This document shows, piece by piece, positions 15,999 through 25,532 of a stretch of DNA of 57,739 bases. The notes below the pieces were generated by a model that was not told where the DNA came from, ran no database searches, and worked only from the letters and a program-made list of their open reading frames with translations. Position numbers and translations under genes: made by a program. The stretch is from DATNIB01 sp035604685 (GTDB taxonomy: Bacteria; Actinomycetota; Acidimicrobiia; Acidimicrobiales; RAAP-2). The stretch covers positions 1-57,739 of the forward strand of contig DATNIB010000046.1 in NCBI GenBank assembly GCA_035604685.1. Reading direction: 5' to 3'. Within the stretch, counting starts at the first letter, position 1; each line of letters opens with the position of its first letter.

Positions 15999-16426
15999 AC
16001 CAAGAACTATGACACAGGCACGCCTGAGCGGGCCGTCGACAGCCGGGTCGAGGTGTGTGCTGGGGCCGATCAGCTCCATGGGCCCGGCCGGCCACTGTTA
16101 CGGCAACGACCCATGGAGTTGTTCTCGGGATCAATGCAGATCGAGCCGGTCTACCGAGTGGGGTCGAGGCCCATTGGTGGACGCCGAACCTCGAATCGTT
16201 CCACGCCGTTTACCTTCCCCGAGCACTCTCGGAAGTTCGTTTCGGTACGCCTCTCCGGCAACGGCCTGCACGCATAGCCGTCGATCTGTGCACCCGGCAC
16301 GGCCGTGGTGGCGTGCACGAGAATGAACGATCAAGCCCCATGATGACCGGAGGACCCCTCGGCGGGTCCCGTCAGACCGAGGTCGCGTGCTATTTTCCGC
16401 GGGACGCTCGTCGGGAGGGTAGGACA
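15999..16426. other. 428-bp divergent intergenic region
   Basis: This region separates the divergent P450 and cupin genes. Frames through it are open in places but show no recognisable protein. It should hold the promoters of both genes. A ribosome-binding sequence GGGAGGG (16413-16419) precedes the cupin GTG. I see no RNA gene or repeat. Confidence 0.5.
16006..16011 (-). promoter_or_regulatory. -10-like hexamer for P450 gene
   Basis: On the minus strand CATAGT lies 7 nt before the P450 ATG. It matches TATAAT-like boxes imperfectly and fits the leaderless spacing seen for other genes in this window. Confidence 0.3.
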
Positions 16427-16873
16427 GTGGACGGGTATGTGTTGCGAGATGCGCCGGGCTGGACGTTCAAGGCGAACGGCCGCGACAACCAGGGACGGCT
16501 CGATTTCTTCGTTGCAGAAATCGCCTATCTGACGGGTCCGCCCTTGCACGTCCACGCCGCGCAGGAAGACTCCTTCTACGTCCTCCAAGGCGTACTGACC
16601 CTCCAGCTGGGCGACGACGTCGTGGAGCTTGGTCCGGGCGACTTCGGGACGGCCCCGCCCGGCGTTCCACACGCCCCCACGAACGCGCACGCCGACCAAG
16701 GTGCCTGCCGGGTGATCAACCTGTTGACGCCCGGCATCGGCTTCGACAGTTACATAGGCCAGGTCGACCAGGTCGCCGCGACGGGCGACCACGACGCCCT
16801 AGAGCGGCTCCACGCCCAGTACGGTGTCACGATTGTCGGTCCGCGCTTGGCCGATCGACTCGGACTCTCCTAG
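16427..16873 (+). CDS. Cupin domain protein
   Basis: This 148-residue single-domain cupin has motif 1 PLHVHAAQEDSFYVLQGVLTLQ (two His and Glu metal ligands) and motif 2 PGDFGTAPPGVPHAPTN (third His). The shape resembles quercetin dioxygenase-like cupins, but the substrate is unknown. GTG 16427 is chosen because a strong GGGAGGG lies 7 nt upstream and the protein begins immediately before the fold; ATG 16340 is the alternative. It stands alone, divergent to the P450. Confidence 0.82.
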   Translation: MDGYVLRDAPGWTFKANGRDNQGRLDFFVAEIAYLTGPPLHVHAAQEDSFYVLQGVLTLQLGDDVVELGPGDFGTAPPGVPHAPTNAHADQGACRVINLLTPGIGFDSYIGQVDQVAATGDHDALERLHAQYGVTIVGPRLADRLGLS

Positions 16874-17065
16874 TGGCGCTCGATCAGGCTGCTCGCTGAT
16901 CTGGACAGGTTTGCCGTGGTTGCAGGATGCGGTGTTGCCGGGCTGCGGTCCGCCCCGGCTCGAGGCCGGTGCTGCCTTGCGGCTACGCGGATCGCCAGCC
17001 GAGGCTGCTCCCCACAGAACGCCGGTCGCTGTCGCCGCCGACCCGGCCCCGTCGCCTGAACCTGG

Positions 17066-18733
17066 TCAGGTGGCCGATCCGCTGATCGGGGGAGCCGACG
17101 AGCCAACCTTGCCTGCCTGGGCCATGGCGCCGGCATAGATCACCAGGCTCAGCGCGGCCAGGCAGGCCATGTCCCACCACAACGGGATCACGCCCCGGCC
17201 GCCCGTGAGGACGTGCTTGAAGGGCCCGGCCCCGCCCAGGATGCCACCGCGACCGAAATTGCCGAGGTAGGAGACGACCGAGAGGCCGACCAGGTAGGGG
17301 AAGAGCCACCAGGCCGACGCCCACTCAATCCGCGGCGGCTCAAGGTCCAAGTGGAGCGAGCGGGACAAGCCCATGAGGCCGTAACCGAGGAGCAGGGCGA
17401 TCATCAGAGTCGAGACGGTCTGCCAGCCCGACCAGTAGGCGATGAAGGTGGCAAAGACGAACGATGCCGGGGTGAGTAGGCCGGCCACTGGGAGCCGGTA
17501 GGGCCGGTCCAGCTCGGGCCGGGAGCGCCGCAGGGAGCCGAGCGCCAGGGGAGCGCCCGCGTACATGAGCACCACGGCGCCGGTCACGACGCTTACGAGC
17601 TTGCCCCAGCTCGGGAAGGGCAGCAGGAAGAGCAGGCCGAGCGCCGCGGACATGATCACCCCCCAGAGCGGGACGTCGGTGCGCTCGTCTTCGACCAGGA
17701 AGAGCTTGGGCACGTAGCCGTCCCTGCTCAGCCCGAAGCTGAGCCTCGATGCCCCGGTCAGGTAGAGCAGACCGGTTCCGCTGGGCGAGACCACGGCATC
17801 GACGCGCATGATCCAGGCCAGCCAGACCAGGCCGACCAAGCTGGCTAAGACGAAGAACGGCGCCCTTGAGAGATGCGGGTCTGCCGCCAGCCCCCTCCAG
17901 CTGGCGTAGTGCAACAGCAGGGAGGGCGGGAGGGCGCCGATGAAAGCGACCTGGACGGCGATGTAGATCACCGTGCAGCCGAGAAAGGCACCGAACACGG
18001 CCCGGGGAAGGTCCCGCTGGGGGTGGGTGCTCTCGCCGCCGACCTCCAGCGCCCCCTCGAAGCCCAAGAGGGCGAAGGCGATGCCACCGGCCGTGATGGC
18101 GCTGAGGATGGACTGGGTCGGCCCAGCCCCGCCGTGCACGAAGAAGCCGCCCTCGGCGGTGAAGTTGTGGAGGTGGAAGCCGGCTGCGATCAGAGCCGCG
18201 GCGGTGAGGGACGGGATGGCCAGCTTGAAGACCGTGATCGCCGAGTTGGCCCGAGACAGCAGGCGGATGCCCAGGAGGTTCAGCGTGACGAAGGTGCCCA
18301 TGAGCACGACGGCCACGAGGTAGCCCGAGGCGCTGAGGGTCCCCTGGCTCGCGTTGTAGAGGCCGCTGGCCCAGGAGTTGGTCGACAGGTACTCGATGGC
18401 GGCGAGCACCTCGATCGGCGCGATCGTCGCCGCCTGGACGTAGGAGAACCAGCCGAAGGTCGCACCGGCCAGGCTCCCGAAGGCGTGGTGGGCGAAGCGG
18501 CCGGGACTTCCGCTCTCGGGGAACATGGCGCCCAGCTCGGCATAGACCAGGGCGAGCGGTGCCATGAGGAGCGAGGCCAGCAGCCAGCCGATGAGCGCAG
18601 CGGGTCCGGCGATGGTGACCGCGACGAACGCCCCAAAGAGCCAGCCCGAGCCGAGCGTCGTCCCAGCCGAGATCCAGAGCAGGCCGAAGAAGCCGACGTC
18701 CCGGCGGAGCCCCTCGGCGGTGCGGTCTTCCAC
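17066..18733 (-). CDS. APC superfamily amino acid permease
   Basis: This 555-residue transporter of the APC fold has about 12-14 helices. The N-terminal helix 1 motif GTTLGSGWLFGAF matches the unwound glycine-rich GSGWL site of amino acid permeases. Helix 6 carries FALLGFEGALEVGGESTHPQRDLPRAV, the conserved FxGFE and E-x-xxP-xR-xxPR block. The substrate is most likely an amino acid or related compound. It begins at GTG 18733 and is monocistronic. Confidence 0.88.
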   Translation of the reverse strand: MEDRTAEGLRRDVGFFGLLWISAGTTLGSGWLFGAFVAVTIAGPAALIGWLLASLLMAPLALVYAELGAMFPESGSPGRFAHHAFGSLAGATFGWFSYVQAATIAPIEVLAAIEYLSTNSWASGLYNASQGTLSASGYLVAVVLMGTFVTLNLLGIRLLSRANSAITVFKLAIPSLTAAALIAAGFHLHNFTAEGGFFVHGGAGPTQSILSAITAGGIAFALLGFEGALEVGGESTHPQRDLPRAVFGAFLGCTVIYIAVQVAFIGALPPSLLLHYASWRGLAADPHLSRAPFFVLASLVGLVWLAWIMRVDAVVSPSGTGLLYLTGASRLSFGLSRDGYVPKLFLVEDERTDVPLWGVIMSAALGLLFLLPFPSWGKLVSVVTGAVVLMYAGAPLALGSLRRSRPELDRPYRLPVAGLLTPASFVFATFIAYWSGWQTVSTLMIALLLGYGLMGLSRSLHLDLEPPRIEWASAWWLFPYLVGLSVVSYLGNFGRGGILGGAGPFKHVLTGGRGVIPLWWDMACLAALSLVIYAGAMAQAGKVGSSAPPISGSAT

Positions 18734-19196
18734 GGGCCGCTACCGGCAACTGGTCGCCGCTGGGCGATCGAGACCTGAACCCGCTATCGAGCGCGATGCG
18801 GGGATTCCCCTTGGGCGATCGGTGGTGGCCTGCGGCTGAGGCCTTCCTCGTCCGATCACGTCTCTAACCCTACGAGGGTCCGGAACTGGCGGGAGATGTG
18901 CTGCCTTCGGACAACACTCTCTTGGCTGAACTGAATTGTTGGGCGCACGACGCTCACGCCCCTCAACCGAGCGGAACGCGCGCCCCTTCACGCGCACCGA
19001 ACACGGCAATACGTGTATTCCCGTGTGTCCGATTCCCGATGCTTCCCAAGACGTCCCAGGGACCCATTTGAGAACTGGATCGTCTTCCAACGAGGGCCGA
19101 CCCAAGGGGTTCGAACGTCGAGCGTTACTTGGGTCGGGAAGTGGATGCCCGACGGCCCCTCTGACCTGGGGTAAACGTTTCAAATCTGTCAACGAG
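18734..19196. other. Intergenic region between permease and tRNA-Ala
   Basis: About 460 bp without a credible gene. It contains the permease promoter side, a roughly palindromic aatacgtgtatt near 19013, and the 10-bp stem hairpin at 19097-19137. Open frames here have unlikely protein sequence. Confidence 0.5.
19097..19137. other. Perfect 10-bp stem-loop of unknown role
   Basis: CCGACCCAAG (19097-19106) pairs exactly with CTTGGGTCGG (19128-19137) around a 21-nt loop that itself contains the palindrome GTTCGAAC. No run of T follows on either strand, so it is not a standard terminator. It sits about 60 bp beyond the 3' end of the tRNA gene and could take part in tRNA transcript end formation, or be a protein site. 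Confidence 0.45.
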
Positions 19197-19270
19197 TGGA
19201 GGCGATGGGACTTGAACCCACGAACCTCTTGACTGCCAGTCAAGCGCTCTACCAGCTGAGCTACGCCCCC
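19197..19270 (-). tRNA. tRNA-Ala(GGC)
   Basis: Read on the minus strand, the 74-nt sequence folds as a cloverleaf: 7-bp acceptor starting GGGGGCG, D-arm GCTC/GAGC, anticodon stem CTTGA/TCAAG with loop CTGGCAG (anticodon GGC, reading GCC), and T-arm GTGGG with TTCAAGT loop. The acceptor contains G3:U70, the alanine identity pair. CCA is not encoded. It lies upstream of leuS on the opposite strand. Confidence 0.95.
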
Positions 19271-19369
19271 GGGATGCGCGGCCACGATACCAGCCGGCCC
19301 AGCGGGCCCTTCTCGATGAGCGGCCCAACCAGGGCGTATGGGTCGTCCGAGGGACGAGGCGCCACCGCT

Positions 19370-19375
19370 TAGCAT
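19370..19375 (+). promoter_or_regulatory. -10 box for leaderless leuS
   Basis: TAGCAT ends 6 nt before the leuS ATG, so transcription would begin at or next to the start codon. No ribosome-binding sequence is present. Confidence 0.6.
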
Positions 19376-19381
19376 CGGGCG

Positions 19382-21874
19382 ATGGCCCAACCCTACGACG
19401 TGACCGCCGTGGAGGAGAAGTGGCAGCGTCGGTGGCGCGAGGAGGGCACCTACGAGGTCGAGAACGACGACCCGCGGCCGCCGTACTACGCGCTTTGCAT
19501 GTACCCCTACCCCTCGGGCCCCGCGCACCAGGGCCACATCCGGAACTACACGTTCGGTGACCTGGTGGTCCGCTACCGGACGATGCACGGGTACGCCGTG
19601 CTCTCCCCGTTCGGGTTCGACTCGTTCGGGCTGCCGGCCGAGAACGCGGCGATCCGCACCGGGACGCACCCCCGGGTCTTCACCGAGGCGCGCATGGCCG
19701 AGCTCAAGGCCTCGCTGATCCGCCTGGGCGCCGTCTACGACTGGCGGCGCGAGATCACCAGTCACGACCCGGTCTACATCCGCTGGAACCAGGTCATGTT
19801 CCTCCGGTTCTTGGAGGCGGGCCTCGCCTACCGGGCCAAAGCCCCGGTGAACTGGTGCCCGGGCTGCCAGACGGTGCTCGCCAACGAGCAGGTGCTGGCG
19901 GACGGGACCTGCGAGCGCTCGGGCGACCTCGTGACCAAGCGCGACCTCGAGCAGTGGTTCCTGCGCATCACCTCCTACGCCGACGAGCTGCTGGACGGCC
20001 TCGACGGTCTCGAGTGGCCGGACCGAGTGAAGGTCATGCAGCGGAACTGGATCGGCCGGTCCGAGGGGGCCGAGTTCGATCTGCCGGTGCTTGGGCACAC
20101 CGCGACGGACGGCTCCCCGCCGGCGGTGCGCGTCTTCACCACCCGGCCCGACACGAGCTTCGGGATGACGTTCGCGGTGATGGCGCCCGAGCACCCGCTG
20201 GTCGATGTGCTGACGACCCCCGAGCACCGGGAGGCGGTCGACGAGCTCCGCCAGCGCGCCGCGGTGGCGACCGAACGGGAGCGGACGGCAGCGGTCGAGG
20301 AGGGAGTCGGCTACGACAAGCGCGGCGTGTTCACGGGAACCTCGGTCACCAACCCGTTCAACGGCGAGCCGGTCCCCCTCTACATCGCCGACTACGTGCT
20401 CATGGCCTACGGCACCGGGGCGATCATCGGCGTGCCGGCTGAGGACGAGCGGGACTTCGCCTTCGCGGCGGTCCACCAACTCCCGGTCATCCGCACCACC
20501 CGGCCGCCCGAGGGCTTCGAAGAGGCGGGCGGGGGCGCCTACCGCGGCGACGGCGAGAAGATCAACAGCGGCTTCTTGAACGGGCTCGACGTCCCGACCG
20601 CCAAGGAGCGCGCCATCGAGTGGCTGGAGACCGAGGGGTTCGGACAGCGCAAGGTCAACTACCGGCTGCGGGACTGGCTGGTGTCGCGACAGCGCTTCTG
20701 GGGTTGCCCGATCCCCATCGTGTACTGCGAGAACGACGGGATCGTGCCCGTCCCCCTGGACCAGCTGCCGGTGCTGGCGCCCGACGATGTGGAGTTCCGG
20801 CCCAACGGCCAGTCCCCGCTCTCGTTCCACGAGGGCTTCGTGAACACCACCTGCCCGCGCTGCGGCGGTCCGGCCCGGCGCGAGTCGGACACCATGGACA
20901 CCTTCGTCGACTCCAGCTGGTACTTCCTGCGCTTCTGCGACCCGTTCTCGACCGACGTGCCCTTCGACCCGCGGGCCGCCGCCCACTGGATGCCGGTCGA
21001 CAACTACATCGGTGGCATCGAGCACGCCATCTTGCACCTCCTCTACGCGCGCTTCTTCACCCGGGCCCTCATCGACCTCGGTCTCGCCACCGGCGTCGGG
21101 CGCGAACCCTTCAAGCGGTACTTCGCCCAGGGGCTCATCCGCATGGACGGTTCCAAGATGTCCAAGTCACGCGGCAACCTGATCACCCCGTCGGCCTACT
21201 TCGAGCGGGTGGGCGCCGACGCGCTCCGTCTGTTCCACCTCTTCGTCGGGCCGCCCGACGAGAACTTCGACTGGACCGACCAGACCGATGAGATCATCGA
21301 AGGCTGCGGCCGCTTCCTCTCCCGGCTGTGGCGCCTCCTCGACGCCGACGCACCGACCCGCCGAGGGAAGCCGACCGAGCGGGATGGGGCGGTCCGGCGG
21401 GCGACGCACCGGTTCATCCAGGCGGTGGGGAGCGATCTCGAGCGCTGGTCCTTCAACACGGCCGTGGCCCGCTGCATGGAGTTCGTCAACCTCTTGACGC
21501 GCGACGCGGCCTCCGACGACGGGCCGCACGCGGGGGTGACCCGGGAGGCCCACGACGCCCTGCTCCTCGTGCTGGCGCCGATGGTTCCCCACATCACGGC
21601 CGAGCTGTGGGAAAGGGCCCACCCGGGAGAGCCCGCCGTGCACGCCCAGGCCTGGCCCCCCTTCGATCCCGAACTGGCCAAGGAGGAGTCGGTCACCCTG
21701 GTGGTGCAGGTGAACGGCAAGGTCCGGGACCGGATCGAGGTTGATCCGGCGATCGATGCCGAGGCCGCCGAGCGGCTGGCGTTGGCCGCTCCCAAGGTGC
21801 TCGACGCGCTGGCCGGCCGTCCGCCCAGCCGGGTCATCGTCCGGCCGCCCAACCTCGTCAACGTGGTGGCGTGA
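19382..21874 (+). CDS. leuS: Leucyl-tRNA synthetase
   Basis: This class I synthetase of 830 residues charges tRNA-Leu. The HIGH-type signature is MYPYPSGPAHQGHIRNYTFGD. The editing CP1 domain is present (TTRPDTSFGMTFAVMAPEH), as are a zinc-like knuckle (CPGCQTVLANEQV) and the catalytic loop DGSKMSKSRGN around residue 586. The C-terminal anticodon-binding domain ends with the usual small VNGKVRDR domain. ATG 19382 follows a -10 box with no leader. It overlaps the next gene by 4 bp. Confidence 0.97.
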   Translation: MAQPYDVTAVEEKWQRRWREEGTYEVENDDPRPPYYALCMYPYPSGPAHQGHIRNYTFGDLVVRYRTMHGYAVLSPFGFDSFGLPAENAAIRTGTHPRVFTEARMAELKASLIRLGAVYDWRREITSHDPVYIRWNQVMFLRFLEAGLAYRAKAPVNWCPGCQTVLANEQVLADGTCERSGDLVTKRDLEQWFLRITSYADELLDGLDGLEWPDRVKVMQRNWIGRSEGAEFDLPVLGHTATDGSPPAVRVFTTRPDTSFGMTFAVMAPEHPLVDVLTTPEHREAVDELRQRAAVATERERTAAVEEGVGYDKRGVFTGTSVTNPFNGEPVPLYIADYVLMAYGTGAIIGVPAEDERDFAFAAVHQLPVIRTTRPPEGFEEAGGGAYRGDGEKINSGFLNGLDVPTAKERAIEWLETEGFGQRKVNYRLRDWLVSRQRFWGCPIPIVYCENDGIVPVPLDQLPVLAPDDVEFRPNGQSPLSFHEGFVNTTCPRCGGPARRESDTMDTFVDSSWYFLRFCDPFSTDVPFDPRAAAHWMPVDNYIGGIEHAILHLLYARFFTRALIDLGLATGVGREPFKRYFAQGLIRMDGSKMSKSRGNLITPSAYFERVGADALRLFHLFVGPPDENFDWTDQTDEIIEGCGRFLSRLWRLLDADAPTRRGKPTERDGAVRRATHRFIQAVGSDLERWSFNTAVARCMEFVNLLTRDAASDDGPHAGVTREAHDALLLVLAPMVPHITAELWERAHPGEPAVHAQAWPPFDPELAKEESVTLVVQVNGKVRDRIEVDPAIDAEAAERLALAAPKVLDALAGRPPSRVIVRPPNLVNVVA

Positions 21875-22515
21875 CGACCGGCGCACCGCTCGGGAGCGCG
21901 ACCCAAGAGGCGCTCTTCGCGCTCGACGTCGCCGAGGCCCCCGCGACACGGTCCCGACGGCGGGGTCGCCGGGGCTCCGACGGTCCGGTGGCGCTGGTCA
22001 CCTCGACGCCCCCCGTCGAGATCCGCACCAGCAAGCGGCGTCGCAAGACGGCCACCGCCTACTGGAGCGAGGAGTCGATCGTGGTGGTGCTGCCGGCCCA
22101 CGTCCGGGGGACGGCCAAGAAGGAGCTGGTGGACTGGCTGGTCGACCGCGTGCTCACCAGTCGGCCGCGCTCACGGGCCTCCGACGAGGTCCTCTTCGAG
22201 CGGGCCCAGACGATGGCCGACCGCTATGTGCCCGGCGCGCGGTGCCTGTCGGTCCGGTGGGTGACCAACCAGGCGCAGCGCTGGGGGTCGGCCACGGCGG
22301 AGACCGGCGACATCCGGCTCTCCGACCGCCTGCGGGGCGTGCCCGACTGGGTGCTCGACGCCGTGCTGGTGCACGAGCTGGCCCACCTCGTGCACCCGGA
22401 CCACTCGGCCGCCTTCCACGCCCTGGCCGACCGGTACCCGCGGCAGGCAGAGGCGTCGCTGTTCCTCGACGGGTTCGCGCTCGGACTGGAGGCGCCGGCC
22501 CGGTCCGCGCGCTGA
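21871..22515 (+). CDS. YgjP-like metal-dependent hydrolase (M48-like)
   Basis: This 214-residue protein carries the zinc protease motif HELAHLVHPDHSAAFHAL near residue 168, with a third ligand likely in the following helix, and the RWGSAT segment seen in YgjP/DUF45 proteins. It lacks membrane helices. GTG 21871 overlaps the leuS stop. The biological substrate of the family is not well defined. Confidence 0.82.
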   Translation: MTTGAPLGSATQEALFALDVAEAPATRSRRRGRRGSDGPVALVTSTPPVEIRTSKRRRKTATAYWSEESIVVVLPAHVRGTAKKELVDWLVDRVLTSRPRSRASDEVLFERAQTMADRYVPGARCLSVRWVTNQAQRWGSATAETGDIRLSDRLRGVPDWVLDAVLVHELAHLVHPDHSAAFHALADRYPRQAEASLFLDGFALGLEAPARSAR

Positions 22516-22534
22516 ACCGCGGCCCGGCCCGGGC

Positions 22535-23545
22535 TCAGTGGCCCCGGAACCCCGCCAGCAACTCCTGGAAGTGCTCGGGCGCTATCCGGTAGGGGGTGTA
22601 GAAGCTGAAGCGGTCGATCAGATCGCCGAAGCGCGCCACGACCCGGGCGGGGACCTCGTCGAGCGGGGCCACCACCGCGAACGCGTCGAGCATCTCGTCG
22701 TCGATCAGCTCGCCCATGGCCACCCATTGGCCCTCCTTGGACAGCCGGTTGAGCTCTCCGCTGAGGTCGCCCCAGCCGTGGAGGTCGAGGACGGCTCGGT
22801 AGGCGGGGGTGGACCCATAGAAGGCGATCTGCGCCTTGGTGGCGCGCGCGGCGTTGGCCAGCGCCTCCTCGGTCTCGCCGGTCACGACGAAGCCCGGGTA
22901 CGACACCTCGAGATCGGCCCGGGTCTTGCCGGCCTTCGCCGCGCCCCGTTCCAACGCGGGCAGCGTCACTTCGCGCAGGTACCGCTCGGTGGTGAACCCG
23001 TGGACGATGAGCCCGTCGCCCGCCTCACCGGCGACCTCGGTCATGAGCTCGCCCACCGCCGCCAGCAGGATGCTGGGATTGCCGAACGCGTTCGGGCCGG
23101 GGTTGAAGAACGGCGTCATCAGCGTGTGGGTGTAGAACTCGCCCCGGAAGTCGAGCTTCGAGTCGTTGGCCCACGAGTCCCAGATGGCCCGGATGCCGAG
23201 GATCAGCTCGCGCATGCGCGGTGCGGGGTGCGACCACGGCATCGAATAGCGCTTGGTGATGTGCGGCTTGATCTGGGAGCCGAGTCCGAGAATGAACCGC
23301 CCCTCCGACAGCGTCTGCAGGTCGTTGGCGATGACCGCCAGGGTCATGGGATTCCTGGCGAAGGCCACCGCGATGGCCGTCCCGAGCTGGATCCGCTCGG
23401 TGGCCGTCGCCGCCACGGCCAGCGGCAGGAACGGGTCGTGCCCGGTCTCGGCCGACCAGACCCCGTCGTAGCCGAATTCCTCGGCCACGCGCGCCATCGC
23501 CGGTATCTCGGTGGCGTTGAAGCCGATCCCGCCGTCGACCTTCAT
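22535..23545 (-). CDS. LLM class (F420-dependent type) oxidoreductase
   Basis: This 336-residue luciferase-like oxidoreductase has the barrel opening MKVDGGIGFNATEIPAMARVAEE, the RFILGLGSQIKPH segment and a C-terminal DLIDRFSFYTPYRIAPEH region. It resembles the actinobacterial F420-dependent subgroup. The reaction is not known. It is last in a minus-strand operon after the phosphotransferase and PAC2 genes, 10 bp from the latter. Confidence 0.85.
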   Translation of the reverse strand: MKVDGGIGFNATEIPAMARVAEEFGYDGVWSAETGHDPFLPLAVAATATERIQLGTAIAVAFARNPMTLAVIANDLQTLSEGRFILGLGSQIKPHITKRYSMPWSHPAPRMRELILGIRAIWDSWANDSKLDFRGEFYTHTLMTPFFNPGPNAFGNPSILLAAVGELMTEVAGEAGDGLIVHGFTTERYLREVTLPALERGAAKAGKTRADLEVSYPGFVVTGETEEALANAARATKAQIAFYGSTPAYRAVLDLHGWGDLSGELNRLSKEGQWVAMGELIDDEMLDAFAVVAPLDEVPARVVARFGDLIDRFSFYTPYRIAPEHFQELLAGFRGH

Positions 23546-23555
23546 GGGTGCCTCC

Positions 23556-24443
23556 TCACTGGTCCTCGCCGCGCAAGAACCGCTCGAGCTCGGCCGCGAT
23601 CTCGTCGCCCGAGGGGAGATCGTCGAGGCCGAGCGGGTTGCCCTCCGAAGCGTCGAGCGTCGCCTCGAGCTTGTGCACCATCGCCAGGTGCTGTGGGTTG
23701 CCGGCGATCACCTCGTCCACCTGGCGCCGGGAGCTCTCGGCGGCGCGGCGCAGCCCCGAGGAGTCGAGCGCGAGCCCAGACAGCGCGGCCAGGCCGTCGA
23801 CCAGCGCCGCGCTGGCGTCGGGGTACGGCATGGCGGCGACGTAGTGCGGCACCCGGGCCCACAGGGTGATGGCGTCGATGCCCGCCGCGCCGAAGCCGAG
23901 CTCCAAGGCCGCGGAGACGCCGGCCGGCACCTCCAACTCCCCCTGGACCACGCCCACGCGGGCCACCAGCTCCTGGGACCGCTCGGGGGCGGTGGCGGCG
24001 AGCTTCACCGGGCGCGTGTGGGGGGCCGGCGCCGGGAAGGCCCCGAAGGCGACCGCCAGCCGCACGCCGTAGGTGCGGGCGATCTCGACCACGGCGTCGA
24101 CGAAGCCCCGCCAGTGGAAGTCGGGTTCGGGCCCGATGAGGAAGAGCATGTCGTTGCCCAGCAGGTCCTTGGCGATGCGGATCTGGGTCTTGGGCCAGGT
24201 GAGCTCCGTGGTCACCCCGTTCACGACGTGGGCGACCGGCCGACGGGCCCGCTGATCCAAGAAGTGGTCGCCGTCGAAGGTGATGAGGACGTCGTCGTCA
24301 TAGGCGCCGGCCAGCAGGGCGGCGACCGCGGTGGCCGAGCCCAGCCCCGCGTCGACCCAGCCGTCGAGGGAGATGACCAGGACGGGCTCTTTGAAGGTCC
24401 GCCGGAGTTCAACCTGGTAGAGCGAACGCTCCTCGGGACTCAC
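23556..24443 (-). CDS. PAC2 family protein
   Basis: This 295-residue protein matches the PAC2 (proteasome assembly chaperone-like) family common in actinobacteria. It has a DGWVDAGLGSATAVAALL opening, a central FGAFPAPAPHTRPVKL block, and a DAITLWARVPHYVAAMPYPDASAALVDGL block. A long helical C-terminus follows. The family is conserved beside proteasome-bearing lineages, but its job in bacteria is not settled. It lies 3 bp after the phosphotransferase gene. Confidence 0.85.
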   Translation of the reverse strand: MSPEERSLYQVELRRTFKEPVLVISLDGWVDAGLGSATAVAALLAGAYDDDVLITFDGDHFLDQRARRPVAHVVNGVTTELTWPKTQIRIAKDLLGNDMLFLIGPEPDFHWRGFVDAVVEIARTYGVRLAVAFGAFPAPAPHTRPVKLAATAPERSQELVARVGVVQGELEVPAGVSAALELGFGAAGIDAITLWARVPHYVAAMPYPDASAALVDGLAALSGLALDSSGLRRAAESSRRQVDEVIAGNPQHLAMVHKLEATLDASEGNPLGLDDLPSGDEIAAELERFLRGEDQ

Positions 24444-24446
24444 CGC

Positions 24447-25481
24447 TCAGCGCGCCGCCAACGTCGCCGCGGCGGTCGTCGCCAGGCGGCGGACAGAGGC
24501 CGGGTACATGTCGACCGGTGCGGAGTCGCCGGCCCCCGCGCCGTTCAGATAGCGGCAGTAGACGCCCTGGAGGATGCAGGCCAGCTTCCAGTACCCGAAC
24601 GCGGTGTAGAAGCCGACATCGGACACGTCGCGCCCCGAGGTCTTCGCGTAGCGGGCCAACACCTCGGCCTTGGTCGCCATGCCGGTCGACGAGGTGGCCG
24701 AGACGCCGGGCACGGCGTCGGGGTCCGAGCCGTCGTTCCAGTAGCACATGAGCACGCCGACGTCGGCCATCGGATCGCCCAACGTGCAGAGCTCCCAGTC
24801 GAGGATGGCGCGCACTTTTCCGTCGTCGCCGATGACCGTGTTGTCGAGGCGATAGTCACCGTGGACGATGCTGACGCTCTGCTGCTCGGGGATGCTCGCC
24901 GCCAGCTCCGCGCCCACCTCTTCGACCAGACCGTCGTAGTTGTCGCCGTTCACGATCATGTCGCGGAACTGCTGCAGCCAGCGGCGGATCTGCCGGTCGA
25001 TGTAACCCTCGTGTCGGGCGAGGTCGCTCAGTCCTACGGCCTCCACGTCGACCGCGTGGAGCGACGCCAGCGTGTCGGCGATGCTGTCACCGATCGATCG
25101 AACGGTGGCCTGGTCGAAGGCCTTGGTCACGGCCCCCGCCCCCCGCAGTATGTGTCCGTTGACGAACTCCATCACGTAGAACGGTTGCTGATTGACCTCG
25201 GGGTCGGTGCACAGCCCGATGGTGATCGGCACCGGCACGTCGGTCGGCCCGAGCGCGGTGATGATGCGGTACTCGCGGGACATGTCGTGGGCCGTGGGCA
25301 GGACATGGCTCACGGGCGGCCGCCGTAGTGCCCATTCGTGCCCCGCCTCGTCGGTCACCTTGAAGGTGAGGTTCGACCGCCCGCCCGCGATCAGGGTGAA
25401 CTCGAGCGGCGGCTTCACGTCTGGCACGTTCCCCTCGAACCAGGTGGTGACATTGGTCTGGTTGATCCCCCGGATATCCAT
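24447..25481 (-). CDS. Aminoglycoside-phosphotransferase-fold family protein
   Basis: This 344-residue kinase-fold protein has a P-loop-like SNLTFKVTDEAGHEWALRRPP, the catalytic IVHGDYRLDN (HGDxxxxN) and the DWELCTLGDPMADVG metal-binding block. This subgroup, related to the N-terminal domain of ACAD10/11, is usually linked to acyl-CoA or hydroxy-acid metabolism rather than to antibiotic resistance. It is the first gene of the three-gene minus-strand operon, with a leaderless-type promoter. Confidence 0.85.
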   Translation of the reverse strand: MDIRGINQTNVTTWFEGNVPDVKPPLEFTLIAGGRSNLTFKVTDEAGHEWALRRPPVSHVLPTAHDMSREYRIITALGPTDVPVPITIGLCTDPEVNQQPFYVMEFVNGHILRGAGAVTKAFDQATVRSIGDSIADTLASLHAVDVEAVGLSDLARHEGYIDRQIRRWLQQFRDMIVNGDNYDGLVEEVGAELAASIPEQQSVSIVHGDYRLDNTVIGDDGKVRAILDWELCTLGDPMADVGVLMCYWNDGSDPDAVPGVSATSSTGMATKAEVLARYAKTSGRDVSDVGFYTAFGYWKLACILQGVYCRYLNGAGAGDSAPVDMYPASVRRLATTAAATLAAR

Positions 25482-25488
25482 CGTCCCG

Positions 25489-25494
25489 ACGCTA
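25489..25494 (-). promoter_or_regulatory. -10 box for leaderless phosphotransferase operon
   Basis: On the minus strand TAGCGT ends 7 nt before the ATG at 25481, without a ribosome-binding sequence between. Confidence 0.55.
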
Positions 25495-25532
25495 GCGGCG
25501 GTACGTCACAACCGCTTTCTAGGTTCAGGTCC

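Noticed and set aside
16874..17065. Possible transposase remnant between cupin and permease
   Set aside because: Short stretches with Cys and Gly looked transposase-like in one frame, but no conserved motif or terminal repeat was found.
18936..19232. Plus-strand open frame ending in RRWDLNPRTS
   Set aside because: This ending is the well-known false translation through a tRNA gene; the tRNA-Ala lies on the opposite strand there.
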